Below are positions 54,473 to 62,617 of a stretch of 64,000 nt of DNA, piece after piece. The notes under the pieces are model-generated. The model ran no database searches and was not told the origin of the DNA. It worked only from the letters and a program-made list of their open reading frames with translations. The stretch's first letter is position 1; each line of letters begins with the position of its first letter. Source of the DNA: Pelomonas sp. CA6 (GTDB taxonomy: Bacteria > Pseudomonadota > Gammaproteobacteria > Burkholderiales > Burkholderiaceae_C); contig NZ_JAKZFD010000005.1 in the NCBI RefSeq assembly GCF_022549225.1, positions 186,001 to 250,000 of the forward strand, in the 5' to 3' direction. The position numbers were made by a program, and so were the translations under genes.

Positions 54473-56302
54473 ATGTCTGTCTTGCTGCGCCTCACCGCGA
54501 TCGCCTGCCTGCTGTCTCCGCTGTTGCTTCCTGCCCCCGTCGAGGCGGCGACCCGGGTGGCCGGTGGCGAGGACGGTTGGTCGCAACGCGTGGCGCGCGA
54601 CTGGGCGCCGCGCGCCGACGCCGCGCAGCAGGCGTTGGGCGAGCTGCTGCAGCGGCACTATGGCCCGCTCGCCGGCTTGGCCCTGCCCGCGCTGACTCTG
54701 CAGACCGCGCCCAGGGCCAGCCTGCCGCCCGAGGCGGGCACGCCGGTTTTGCTGGAGGCCGGTCTGGCCGAGTCCGAACTGCGCGAGCGCGCGCTGCTGC
54801 GGCCGTTGCGCCAGCAGGCGCTGGCGGTGCTGCAAGCGCTGGCCGGCCAGTCCGGCGAACCCGACTGGCTGGTCTGGGCGCTGGCCGACGCGTTGGCGCG
54901 CGAAGCCGTTGCCGCGCTGGCGCTGCCCGCGCTGCCGGACGGCGAGGCCGAGCCGCCGCTGACCCGCTCGCCAGGGCGGGACGCGCGCGCGGTGGAACGC
55001 CAGCTGCAGGCCCAGCAGCGCGCGCGCCTGGCGCTGCGCTCGGGGCGCGAGGCGGTGGACCTGCTGCGCGCGCGCCTGGGCGCCGACTTCCATCCGCGCA
55101 TGAAGGCCTATCTGCAGGGCCTGGCCAGCGCCGACGCCGCGCGCGACGAACTCTTCGCGCGCCAGTTCGGCCTGCGCGAGGCGGCGCTGATGGCCGAGCT
55201 GGAACCCCGCCTGCTCGCCGCGCCGGCGCCCGCCCGGTCCGTGGCCGCGGGCCTGCGCCTGGACGCGCTGCCCGAGGGCGAGCTGTCGGAGAGCCAGCGC
55301 GAGGCGCTGCAGCGCTTCAAGGCCGCGGAGCGGCCGCGCGCGCTGGTCTTCGCGCCGGACGGCCGCTGGGGCGTGGGCGAGCGCAGCCCGCGCGCCATCG
55401 ACCGCGCGCTGCAGGAATGCCAGCAGCGCGGCGGCCAGGGCTGCCGCCTGTTCGCGCTGGACGACGAGGTGCTGCCGCACCCCGATCGGGCCCGCGTGAT
55501 GGTGCAGATGGGCGGCCATGTCCAGGACGAATTCGCCACCCGCGTCGAGCGCGAATGGCTGGGCGTGGTGCGCCAGGCCGGCGCGCAGTTCGACCACCTG
55601 GTCCAGGACGTGCTGCAGGCACGGCTGCAGCGCGATGCGCGCGTCTATGTCGGCGCCGGTGTTGAGGACTACGAGCAGATCCTGCAGCAGGACATGGGCC
55701 TGAATGCCGAGCGCGCGGAGCTGCAGGGCGAGGTCAGCGGCGGCCTGTCCAACAGCCGCGGCCAGATCGCGCTGAAATTCACGCCGCGCCAGACACGCGC
55801 CGCCGCCTATGAGATGGCGGTCAAGACCACGCTGCACGAGCTGACGCACGAGCTGCAGAAGCAGCTGGACCACAACCACGCCGGCTTCCGCCCGCCGGTG
55901 TGGCTGCGCGAGGGCACGGCCGACCTGATGGCCTACCGGCTCGCGGCGCGGGTGCGCATCGAAGACACGCCCGCCGAGGCTCTGCGCAACTGGCGCGAGC
56001 GCAACCTGGACTGGTGGCGCCAGGGCAACCGCAGCGGCCTGACGCCGGACGAGGTGGCCACGGCGCGCCCCGCGGACTGGACCCGGCTGATGAAGGAGCG
56101 CCGCGGCCCCTACCAGATGGCCGGGCTGATGAGCCTGTACCTGCAGGCCTTGTGCGGCGAGCGCTTCCTGCCAGCCTGGGTGGCCTACTACCGGCTCGCC
56201 GGGCAGAAAGGGCAGAGCGCGGCCCAGGCCTTTGAGCAGAGCTTCGGCCTCGGCGAGGCCGAGTTCCTGGCCGACTTCAAGCGCTGGCTGGCCCTGCAGT
56301 AG
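54473..56302 (+). CDS. Secreted protein with C-terminal HExxH metallopeptidase-like domain
   Basis: A 609-residue exported protein of unknown function. A signal peptide (MSVLLRLTAIACLLSPLLL to VEA, cleavage near 25) is followed by a long Ala/Leu/Arg-rich helical body (about 30-280). A short module follows with a PDGRWGVGERSPRAIDRAL core and two cysteines (ECQQRGGQGCRLF), resembling the C-terminal modules of some stress/TPR proteins. The last third has HELTH (455-459) in TTLHELTHELQ and, about 26 residues on, REGTADLMAYRL, the gluzincin pattern in which the Glu is the third zinc ligand. A periplasmic metallopeptidase is inferred; no family name fits fully. Independent gene with its own leader after the lpd terminator. 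Confidence 0.72.
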   Translation: MSVLLRLTAIACLLSPLLLPAPVEAATRVAGGEDGWSQRVARDWAPRADAAQQALGELLQRHYGPLAGLALPALTLQTAPRASLPPEAGTPVLLEAGLAESELRERALLRPLRQQALAVLQALAGQSGEPDWLVWALADALAREAVAALALPALPDGEAEPPLTRSPGRDARAVERQLQAQQRARLALRSGREAVDLLRARLGADFHPRMKAYLQGLASADAARDELFARQFGLREAALMAELEPRLLAAPAPARSVAAGLRLDALPEGELSESQREALQRFKAAERPRALVFAPDGRWGVGERSPRAIDRALQECQQRGGQGCRLFALDDEVLPHPDRARVMVQMGGHVQDEFATRVEREWLGVVRQAGAQFDHLVQDVLQARLQRDARVYVGAGVEDYEQILQQDMGLNAERAELQGEVSGGLSNSRGQIALKFTPRQTRAAAYEMAVKTTLHELTHELQKQLDHNHAGFRPPVWLREGTADLMAYRLAARVRIEDTPAEALRNWRERNLDWWRQGNRSGLTPDEVATARPADWTRLMKERRGPYQMAGLMSLYLQALCGERFLPAWVAYYRLAGQKGQSAAQAFEQSFGLGEAEFLADFKRWLALQ

Positions 56303-56322
56303 CGCGGCGGCCGGGCGCCAGG

Positions 56323-56372
56323 ATTCAGAAAAGAAGTTCTAGACAATTTTTTCTAGAAAAGATATTCTGAAT
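56323..56372. promoter_or_regulatory. 50-bp nested palindrome, candidate BlaI-family operator
   Basis: Perfectly symmetric about position 56347.5: outer arms ATTCAGAA (56323-56330) and TTCTGAAT (56365-56372), inner arms TTCTAGA (56337-56343) and TCTAGAA (56352-56358), with equal 6-bp spacers and an 8-bp AT-rich centre. It ends 2 bp before the blaI-like ATG and covers the whole promoter, so autorepression by the encoded BlaI/MecI protein is the natural reading. Confidence 0.75.
56340..56368 (+). promoter_or_regulatory. Promoter of the blaI-like/M56-S11 operon
   Basis: -35 TAGACA (56340-56345) and -10 TATTCT (56363-56368) with a 17-bp spacer, wholly inside the palindrome. The predicted transcription start is at the A of ATG 56375, that is, a leaderless mRNA; no Shine-Dalgarno is present. 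Confidence 0.55.
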
Positions 56373-56374
56373 GC

Positions 56375-56776
56375 ATGACGACACCTCTGCCCAAACCCAC
56401 CGCCGCCGAGCTGGACCTGCTGCAGGTGCTCTGGCGCACCGGCCCGGTCTCGGCGCGCCAGGCGCATGAGGCGCTGCGCGAGGAGCGGCCCGACATCAGC
56501 GAGGCCAATGTGCTGCGCCAGCTGCAGCTGATGCATGCCAAGGGCCTGCTGACGCGCGACGAGGGCCAGCGCCCGCATGTGTACGCGGCCGCCCATGCCC
56601 AGGACAAGCTGCAGAACCAGCTGCTCAAGGACGTGGTCGCCAAGCTCTTCGCTGGCTCCGGCAAGGCCTTGGTGATGACCGCGCTGCGCACCCAGGTCAG
56701 CAAGAAGGAGCGCGAGGAGATCGCCCGCTACCTGAGCGGCGCGGACGACGAGCCGGGCGGGGAGCGCCGTTCATGA
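56375..56776 (+). CDS. BlaI/MecI/CopY family transcriptional repressor
   Basis: A 133-residue winged-helix repressor. The N-terminal DNA-binding part reads PTAAELDLLQVLWRTGPVSARQ, EALREERPDISEANVLRQLQLMHAKGLLTRDEGQRPHVYAA (in parts: ISEANVLRQLQLMHAKGLL, TRDEGQRPHVYAA), matching the BlaI winged helix. The C-terminal half supplies dimerisation and the usual cleavage region (LLKDVVAKLFAGS, KKEREEIARYL). In classical systems BlaR1's M56 domain cleaves BlaI when a beta-lactam acylates the sensor. Here the M56 partner gene starts inside its stop codon (ATGA). The upstream palindrome differs from the TACA/TGTA dyads of the staphylococcal bla/mec operators. Confidence 0.9.
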   Translation: MTTPLPKPTAAELDLLQVLWRTGPVSARQAHEALREERPDISEANVLRQLQLMHAKGLLTRDEGQRPHVYAAAHAQDKLQNQLLKDVVAKLFAGSGKALVMTALRTQVSKKEREEIARYLSGADDEPGGERRS

Positions 56777-58623
56777 GCGCCGCCGAGCTGGTGAAGCCGC
56801 TCAGCGAGACCCTGCTGCACCTGTCCTGGCAGCTGGGGCTGCTGGGCCTGCTGGCCGCGCTGCTGCTGCGCGTGCTGCACCGGCGCAGCGCGCAGCTGCG
56901 CTATGCGCTGTGCACGGCGGCGCTGCTGCTGAGCCTGCTGCTCGCGGCGCTGCAGCTGGGCGCGCGCTGGTCGGCGACGGAAGGGCTGGCCCTGCCGGCT
57001 GCCGCGGTGGCGCATCTGGAGATCCCCGCAGCGCCGCAGGCGGCCTTGCCGCTGCGCGCCGACGCGGTCGGTGACGAGACCGAGCCGCTGCCCGTGGCGC
57101 CGGTCTGGCGTTTCTGGCTGGTGGCCGCCTGGGCCGGCGGCGTGGTGCTGATGGCGCTGCGCCTGGTGGCCGGGTTGCTGTGCGTGGCGCGCTGGCGCCG
57201 CGCCGCGCGGCCCGCGCCGCCCGCGTGGCAGGCGCGGCTGGACCGGCTGGCCGCCGCGATGGGCCTGCGCCGCCCGGTCGTGCTGGCCCTGCTGCCCGAG
57301 GGCCAGCAAGGGCACAGCCCCTTCACCGTGGGCGGCTGGCGTCCGGTGGTGTTGATGCCGGCGGCGCTGCTCAGTGGCATGCCGGTCGCGCTGCTGGAAG
57401 CGCTGCTGGCCCATGAACTGGCCCATGTGCGGCGCTGGGACTACCTGGCCCAGCTGCTGCAGCGCGTGGTCGAGGCCTTGCTGTTCTTCCATCCGGCGAT
57501 CTGGTGGTTGTCGCGCCGCCTGCGCGTGGAGCGCGAGCTGGTGGCCGACGCGATTGCGGCGCAATGCCTGGCCTCGCCACGCCAGCTTGCGCTGGCCCTG
57601 CAGTCCTTGGCCGAGACCGAGGCGGCACCGGTGCTGGCCCTGGCCGCCGCGGCGCCGCGGGACGGCGAGCTGTTGCAGCGCGTCAAGGCTTTGATCCAGC
57701 CACCCCAGGCGCGCCGTGGCGGCCTGCAGCTGGCATCGTCGCTGGGCCTGCTGGCGTTGCTGATGGCGTTGCTGGCGGCGCCGCTGCTGCCCGGCATGCG
57801 CGCGGTCGCCGCGCCGGCGCAAGCGGCGGCGGTGGCTCCGTCCGGTGTCGAAGGCGCGGCGGCCGAGCCCGCCTGGAGGCAGGCCCTGTCGCAGGTCGAA
57901 CTGGCCGCTCCCCGCGTGCTGGTGCAGGACGCCGACAGCGGCGAGGTGCTGCTGGCGCGCGATGCGCAGACCTTGGCGCCGGTGGGCTCGATCAGCAAGC
58001 TGATGACGGCGCTGGTCGTGCTGCAGGCGGGGCAGGACTTGACGCAGGAGTTGCGCGTGGGCCGCGAGGAGCTGCGCGAGGCCGCCCACAGCAGCGCCGG
58101 CCTGTGGCCCGGGCAGCGCCTGAGCCGCGAGGCGGCGCTACAGCTGATGCTGGTTGCCTCCGACAACCGCGCCGCGCTGCTGCTGGCACGCCACTATCCG
58201 GGCGGCCGCGAGGCCTTCGAGCGTGCCATGGTGGCGCAGACGCAGCGTCTGGGCCTGCGCCAGACCCAGCTGGCCCATCCCACCGGCGGCCCGCAGAACA
58301 GCCGCGCCAGCGCCGCCGACGTCGCGCGGCTGCTGGAGCTCGCCGCCCAGCAGCCGCAGGTCCGCGAGGCGGCGGGCGCGGCCCAGGCGCGCGTGCTGAT
58401 CGACGGCCGCGAGCGCGTGTTCGCCAACACCAATCCGCTGCTGGGCGCGCCGGACTGGGACATCCGCCTGTCCAAGACCGGCTACACCTCGGCCGCCGGC
58501 GGCTGCCTGGCGGTGCAGATGCGCGCCGCGGGACGGCGGCTCAACGTGGTGCTGCTGGGCACGCCCGAGCTGCATCAGCGCCTGGAGGACCTGCAGCGCA
58601 TCCAAGACGCGCTGCGCGGCTGA
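56773..58623 (+). CDS. BlaR1-like M56 metallopeptidase fused to an S11 D-Ala-D-Ala peptidase domain
   Basis: A 616-residue inner-membrane protein. N-terminal half: four hydrophobic segments (about 18-35, 45-65, 112-140, 320-345) and the M56 zinc motif HELAH (214-218) in LLAHELAHVRRWDYL, followed by the LRVERELVADAIAA region with the third ligand. C-terminal half (about 375-616, periplasmic): the S11/PBP7-like serine peptidase motifs SISK (406-409), SDN (463-465) and KTG (568-570), with DADSGEVLLARDAQTLAPVGSISKLM in the usual PBP7 register (in parts: DADSGEVLLARDA, APVGSISKLM). Classical BlaR1 has a class-D-like sensor instead. So a penicillin-binding active site is wired to a BlaI-cleaving peptidase; signal could be a beta-lactam or peptidoglycan. 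Confidence 0.85.
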   Translation: MSAAELVKPLSETLLHLSWQLGLLGLLAALLLRVLHRRSAQLRYALCTAALLLSLLLAALQLGARWSATEGLALPAAAVAHLEIPAAPQAALPLRADAVGDETEPLPVAPVWRFWLVAAWAGGVVLMALRLVAGLLCVARWRRAARPAPPAWQARLDRLAAAMGLRRPVVLALLPEGQQGHSPFTVGGWRPVVLMPAALLSGMPVALLEALLAHELAHVRRWDYLAQLLQRVVEALLFFHPAIWWLSRRLRVERELVADAIAAQCLASPRQLALALQSLAETEAAPVLALAAAAPRDGELLQRVKALIQPPQARRGGLQLASSLGLLALLMALLAAPLLPGMRAVAAPAQAAAVAPSGVEGAAAEPAWRQALSQVELAAPRVLVQDADSGEVLLARDAQTLAPVGSISKLMTALVVLQAGQDLTQELRVGREELREAAHSSAGLWPGQRLSREAALQLMLVASDNRAALLLARHYPGGREAFERAMVAQTQRLGLRQTQLAHPTGGPQNSRASAADVARLLELAAQQPQVREAAGAAQARVLIDGRERVFANTNPLLGAPDWDIRLSKTGYTSAAGGCLAVQMRAAGRRLNVVLLGTPELHQRLEDLQRIQDALRG

Positions 58624-58753
58624 TCCTCCGAAGGACGGCGGCCGGTCGCGCCGCCGCGCCTTCCTTGTTTCGTTTCTTCTCCCTCTTTTCCTGAACCGAT
58701 GCCTGCCGGCACGCCGGCCCTGGATGGGCCGGTGCGCCGCTGCATGGCCGCAC

Positions 58754-58757
58754 GGAG
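58754..58757 (+). promoter_or_regulatory. Shine-Dalgarno deciding the TonB-receptor start
   Basis: GGAG lies 8 nt before ATG 58766. The in-frame ATG at 58724 has no comparable site, so the later start is preferred, although the longer form would give a longer n-region. Confidence 0.55.
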
Positions 58758-58765
58758 TGTTGTTG

Positions 58766-60853
58766 ATGATGGCCTTGTTCGCGCTGCTTCCCGGCAGTCT
58801 TCTCCTGCTCTCACCGGCGGCCGCCCAGCCGGCCGCGCCACCCGCGCCCGAGCGCCTGGACCGCGTGCAGGTCCAGGGCGAGGCCCAGCCGCTGTCCCTG
58901 GCGCCGGGCGAGGGCGCGGTCGGCCGCGTCGTCGGCGCCGCCGAACTGCTGCGCATGCGCGACGAGCGCCTGGCCGATGCGCTGCGCCGCCTGCCCGGCG
59001 TCCGCATGGCGCCTTCCCGCCCGGGCCAGCCCGAACTGCCCAGCCTGCGCGGCATGGGGGCGGGCCGCACCCAGTTGCTGGTCAACGGTCGCCGCGTGGC
59101 GCCGGGCTTCAGCCTGGACGAGATCGCGCCGGAGCAGGTGGCGCGGGTGGAGATCCTGCACAGCGCCGGCGCCAGCCTCAGCGGCGAGGCGCTGGCCGGT
59201 AGCATCAACATCGTGCTCAAGCCGGCCGCGCGTCAGGCGGTGCGCCGGCTGCAGGCCGGTCTGGGCCTGCAGTCCGGCCAGCCCAGCGCCCGCGCGCAGT
59301 TGCAGCGCGGCGGTTCGTTGGGCGCGGGCTGGAGCGGCGATCTGGTGCTGGGGGCGCAGCAGCGCGAGGCTGCCCCGCGCTTCGAGGACCTGGCCGAGAC
59401 GCCGACCTCGCTGCAGCGCAGCGAGATGCAGCACCACTTCCGCAGCCGCCAGCTGACGCTGGCGCCGCAGCTCGGATGGAGCGGCGAAGGCGGTCTGGCC
59501 TTGGGCTGGCAGAACCGGCTGGAGCAGGTTGAGCTGCGCCGCCGCGTGGACCATGCGCTGGACACCGCCTGGGGCGAGCCGCCCGCGTATCCCCGCCACG
59601 AGGAGCGCTACGCGCACCGGCGCCAGGCCTGGCGCAGCGAGCTGGAGGGGCGCTGGAACCCGGCGCCGGGCTGGCAGCTGCAGGGCGCGGCGGGCGTGCA
59701 GGGGCTGCTGCAGCGCTCCGACTTCAGCGACCAGGGCTCCGGGCTGGACGACCTGACCCTGGGCCGGCTGCACGAACGCGGCGCACAGGCCTCGGCGACG
59801 CTGGGCTGGGAGCCCGACGATTCGCACAGCCTCAGCGCCGGGCTGTCCTGGCTGACGCAGCGGCGAACCGAATCGCGCGACCAGTGGTTGTCCGGGCAGG
59901 CGGCGAGCCTGCTGACGCTGCAGGCCGGGCAACGCCGCCTGGCCTGGCATCTGCAGGACGAGTGGACGCTGTCGCCCACGCAACACCTGACCCTGGGCTG
60001 GCGCCAGGAGACGCTGGCGCTGGACAGCGAGGACCGGCACCAGCGCCTGCGCTTCGCGCTGCCCTCGCTGCAGTGGCGTTGGCTCACGCCGCTGGGCAGC
60101 TGGCGCGGCGGGCTGTCGCGCAGCTTCCGCGCGCCCACGCTGGCCCAGTTGCAGCCGCGTCCGTTCGCCACCACCAACAACAGCGCGCTGGACCCCGACC
60201 AACTGGGCAACCCGGCGCTCGCGCCGGAGCGGGCCTGGGCGCTGGACCTGCAGTTCCAGCCCCGGCTCGGCGCCGGCCAACGGCTGAGCCTGGGCGGCTT
60301 CGCGCGGCGCGTGGAGCAGCCCATGGTCTCGCTGACGCGGCGCCAGGCCGGCCATCTGGGCGCGCCGCGCTGGGTGCGCATGCCGGTGAACGCGCCGCTG
60401 GCCTGGGTGGGTGGGCTGGAGCTTGAATTGCGCTGGCCGCTGCGCCAGGGCTTGAGCCTGGATCTGCAGGCCACGCGCAGCTGGTCGCACCTGCGGGGCG
60501 AGGACTGGCGCGGGCTGCGCCTGAGCGAGTTCCGGCCGCTCAGCGCTCAGCTGGGGCTGGAGGGCGCCTGGGGCGAGGGCGGCTCATGGCGGCTCAGCTA
60601 TGCCTGGAGCCCGGGCGGCTGGACCGCCAACGCGCCCGGCGAGCGCGAGTACAGCCGCGGCGAACAGAAGCTGGACCTGGCGCTGCAGCGGCCGCTGCGC
60701 CCGGGCTGGGCGCTGCTGCTGAACCTGGACGGCCTGCTTCAGCGCGCGCCCCTGCAGGGGCACGAAGCCTGGCTGGACGGGCAGCACTACCGGGGCGAAT
60801 CGCGCGGCCGCGCGGCGCCGACGCTGCGCGTGGGGCTGCAGGGCTCGCTCTGA
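58766..60853 (+). CDS. TonB-dependent outer-membrane receptor
   Basis: A 695-residue outer-membrane receptor (start at 58766; 14 codons longer if 58724 is used). A hydrophobic signal peptide ending SPAAAQ leads to a plug domain (about 30-145) with LADALRRLPGVRMAPSRPG, LPSLRGMGAGRTQLLVNGRRV, EIAPEQVARVEILHSAGAS and EALAGSINIVLK. A 22-strand-type barrel rich in WxW and QxxL strands follows, including FRAPTLAQLQPRPF (a conserved receptor element). The last residue is Leu rather than Phe (VGLQGSL). No cobalamin riboswitch or Fur box is seen upstream. It follows the M56-S11 gene by 142 bp. Substrate unknown; the small loops suggest a small siderophore or vitamin. Confidence 0.85.
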   Translation: MMALFALLPGSLLLLSPAAAQPAAPPAPERLDRVQVQGEAQPLSLAPGEGAVGRVVGAAELLRMRDERLADALRRLPGVRMAPSRPGQPELPSLRGMGAGRTQLLVNGRRVAPGFSLDEIAPEQVARVEILHSAGASLSGEALAGSINIVLKPAARQAVRRLQAGLGLQSGQPSARAQLQRGGSLGAGWSGDLVLGAQQREAAPRFEDLAETPTSLQRSEMQHHFRSRQLTLAPQLGWSGEGGLALGWQNRLEQVELRRRVDHALDTAWGEPPAYPRHEERYAHRRQAWRSELEGRWNPAPGWQLQGAAGVQGLLQRSDFSDQGSGLDDLTLGRLHERGAQASATLGWEPDDSHSLSAGLSWLTQRRTESRDQWLSGQAASLLTLQAGQRRLAWHLQDEWTLSPTQHLTLGWRQETLALDSEDRHQRLRFALPSLQWRWLTPLGSWRGGLSRSFRAPTLAQLQPRPFATTNNSALDPDQLGNPALAPERAWALDLQFQPRLGAGQRLSLGGFARRVEQPMVSLTRRQAGHLGAPRWVRMPVNAPLAWVGGLELELRWPLRQGLSLDLQATRSWSHLRGEDWRGLRLSEFRPLSAQLGLEGAWGEGGSWRLSYAWSPGGWTANAPGEREYSRGEQKLDLALQRPLRPGWALLLNLDGLLQRAPLQGHEAWLDGQHYRGESRGRAAPTLRVGLQGSL

Positions 60854-60867
60854 GCCGCGGACCGGGC

Positions 60868-61734
60868 TCAGGCCTGGTCCAGCAGCGGGCGCAAGGCCTC
60901 GTCCCACTGCGCCAGCTCGTCGCCGTCCAGATGCAGCCAGGCCAGCGCCGCACCATGGTTGTGCGCCCAGTCGGCGTCCTCGTCCAGGCCTTCGTGGCGG
61001 CGCATCAGGTGTTCGGCGACCAGCCCGGCGGCGATCAGCGTGCGGATCTCGGGTTCCACCGTCTCGTCACGCAGCGCCTCGAAATCGTGGTGCAGCCGGA
61101 TCGCGGCCATCAGCTGCGGCGCGAGGTTCCAGACCTTGACCACCAGCGCGCCGACGACCGCATGGTCGGTGCGGTGGTTGGCGTTCTCGGTCGCGATGTA
61201 GGGGCGGTCGATGCGCGCGGCGGCCTCCACCATGGTGGCGCCGTAGCCGCGCACGCTCTGCAGCAGCACTGGCATGCCGACATGGCAGAACAGGCCGTGG
61301 CTGTACGCCAGGTCGGGCGACATGCCGGGCAACTGGCTGGCGATGAAGCGCATCGCGATCGCGCGCTTGGTGGAGCGTTCCCAGAAGCGCATCAGCTGGG
61401 TGCTCTTGACCGGGATGGCATGGCGCAGCAGGAAGTTCGCCATGGTCTGCGCGCTTTCCTCCAGGCCGATGCGGGTCATGGCCACGCCCACGCTGGTGCA
61501 GGGCAGGCTGCCCACCGGCAGGTGCAGCGGGCTGTTGGCCAGGCGCAGCAGCGTGGCGGACATCGCCACATCGGCTTCGGCGATGCGCGCCACCTGGTTC
61601 AGATCGGGCTCTGCCGTCGCCATCACGGCGCGCAGCTGCTGCAGCAGCTCGGGGCAGGGCGGGATCTGGATCTGGCGCAGCGGGCCGCGGTCGCGGGCGT
61701 GTTCGAGTTCTTGCCGTACGGATGAGGTCTTCAT
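60868..61734 (-). CDS. HDOD domain signalling protein
   Basis: A 288-residue protein consisting almost entirely of an HDOD domain, a catalytically dead relative of HD phosphohydrolases used in signalling. Start ATG 61734 (MKTSSVRQELEHARDRG). Typical elements: IQIPPCPELLQQLRAVM, DLNQVARIAEADVAMSATLLRLANSP, the GVAMTRIGLEESAQTMANFLLR helix (in parts: MTRIGLEESAQTM, ANFLLRHAI), SHGLFCHVGMPVLLQ and DHAVVGALVVKVWNLAPQLMAAIRLHHDF (in parts: DHAVVGALVVKVWNL, AAIRLHHDF). Convergent with the TonB receptor gene (14 bp) and divergent from lapG. A link with the c-di-GMP/biofilm genes next door is possible by position only. Confidence 0.87.
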   Translation of the reverse strand: MKTSSVRQELEHARDRGPLRQIQIPPCPELLQQLRAVMATAEPDLNQVARIAEADVAMSATLLRLANSPLHLPVGSLPCTSVGVAMTRIGLEESAQTMANFLLRHAIPVKSTQLMRFWERSTKRAIAMRFIASQLPGMSPDLAYSHGLFCHVGMPVLLQSVRGYGATMVEAAARIDRPYIATENANHRTDHAVVGALVVKVWNLAPQLMAAIRLHHDFEALRDETVEPEIRTLIAAGLVAEHLMRRHEGLDEDADWAHNHGAALAWLHLDGDELAQWDEALRPLLDQA

Positions 61735-61914
61735 GGAGTGGGCCGCCTGCCTGCTGCGGCAGGGCCGATTATGGCCTCCGACCCTCCCCGGGGCCTGCGG
61801 CATATTGCCGCCTCCGCGGCTTCGTGCGGCGGCCGAGACGCGCCGTGCCCCGGGTGGACCGGCCGCCGCCTGTACAGTGGGGGTCCGTCCGGTTCACTGC
61901 CGCCCCGACTGCCC

Positions 61915-62568
61915 ATGCGCAGCCTGTCTTCGCGATCGTTGCGCTGTTTCCTGGCCTGTGCGCTGACGCTGCAGGTCACGCTGGCGCCCGCCTGGCAGGC
62001 CGAGCGGGTGCTGGAGTCGGCCGGGCGCATGTCGCCGCGGGTGCTGACCCAGGCGCGCGCGCTGGTGCAACTGGTGGAGCGCCACAGCGGCGCGGCCGAC
62101 GAGGCCCGCCTGAAGGCGGCCAACGCCTTCTTCAACCAGCGCATCGCCTTCATGGACGACATGCAGGTCTGGGGCCGCGTCGACTACTGGGCCAGCCCGC
62201 TGGAGGCGCTGGACAAGGGCCAGGGCGATTGCGAGGACTACGCGATCGCCAAGTACTTCACCCTGCTGGCCATGGGCGTGCCCGAGGCCCGGCTGCGCAT
62301 GGTCTATGTGCGCGCGATGTTCCAGGGGCGGCCGCAGGCCCACATGGTGCTGGCCTACTATGCCGAGCCGCAGGCCGAGCCGCTGGTGCTGGACAACCTG
62401 GACCCGGAAATCAAGCCCGCCTCGCAGCGCGGCGACCTGCAGCCGGTCTTCAGCTTCAACACCGAGGGCCTCTGGCAGGGCGTGGGCAGCACCTCGGCGG
62501 GCGACCCGATGCGGCGGCTGGTGCAGTGGCGCGAGCTGCTGGCCAAGGTCCGCGCGGAGGGCTTTTGA
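61915..62568 (+). CDS. lapG: LapG-like transglutaminase-type cysteine protease
   Basis: A 217-residue periplasmic calcium-dependent cysteine protease that, in Pseudomonas, cleaves the LapA adhesin to release biofilms. Start ATG 61915 gives a proper signal peptide (RSLRCFLACALTLQVTLAPAW). The catalytic triad is intact: Cys106 in GQGDCEDYAIAKY, His143 in AHMVLAYY and Asp160 in VLDNLDPEI. A -10-like TACAGT sits at 61873-61878 with a leader of about 30 nt. The neighbouring lapD-like gene starts 49 bp downstream, the order known for lapG-lapD. No LapA-type adhesin or its T1SS is in the window. Confidence 0.9.
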   Translation: MRSLSSRSLRCFLACALTLQVTLAPAWQAERVLESAGRMSPRVLTQARALVQLVERHSGAADEARLKAANAFFNQRIAFMDDMQVWGRVDYWASPLEALDKGQGDCEDYAIAKYFTLLAMGVPEARLRMVYVRAMFQGRPQAHMVLAYYAEPQAEPLVLDNLDPEIKPASQRGDLQPVFSFNTEGLWQGVGSTSAGDPMRRLVQWRELLAKVRAEGF

Positions 62569-62617
62569 TGGATGACGAACGGAGGCCGACCGGTCCGGCC
62601 GGCGGAGAATCGCGACC

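Noticed and set aside
50759-55879. A 1706-codon open frame on the minus strand over aceF, lpdA and the following gene
   Set aside because: It is antisense to three well-supported genes, has a His/Gln/Gly/Arg-rich composition typical of shadow frames in GC-rich DNA, and has no recognisable domain.
58624-58765. Cobalamin riboswitch or Fur box before the TonB receptor
   Set aside because: The 142-bp gap lacks a B12-box-like conserved core and any AT-rich Fur-type dyad; only a small GCCGG hairpin is present.
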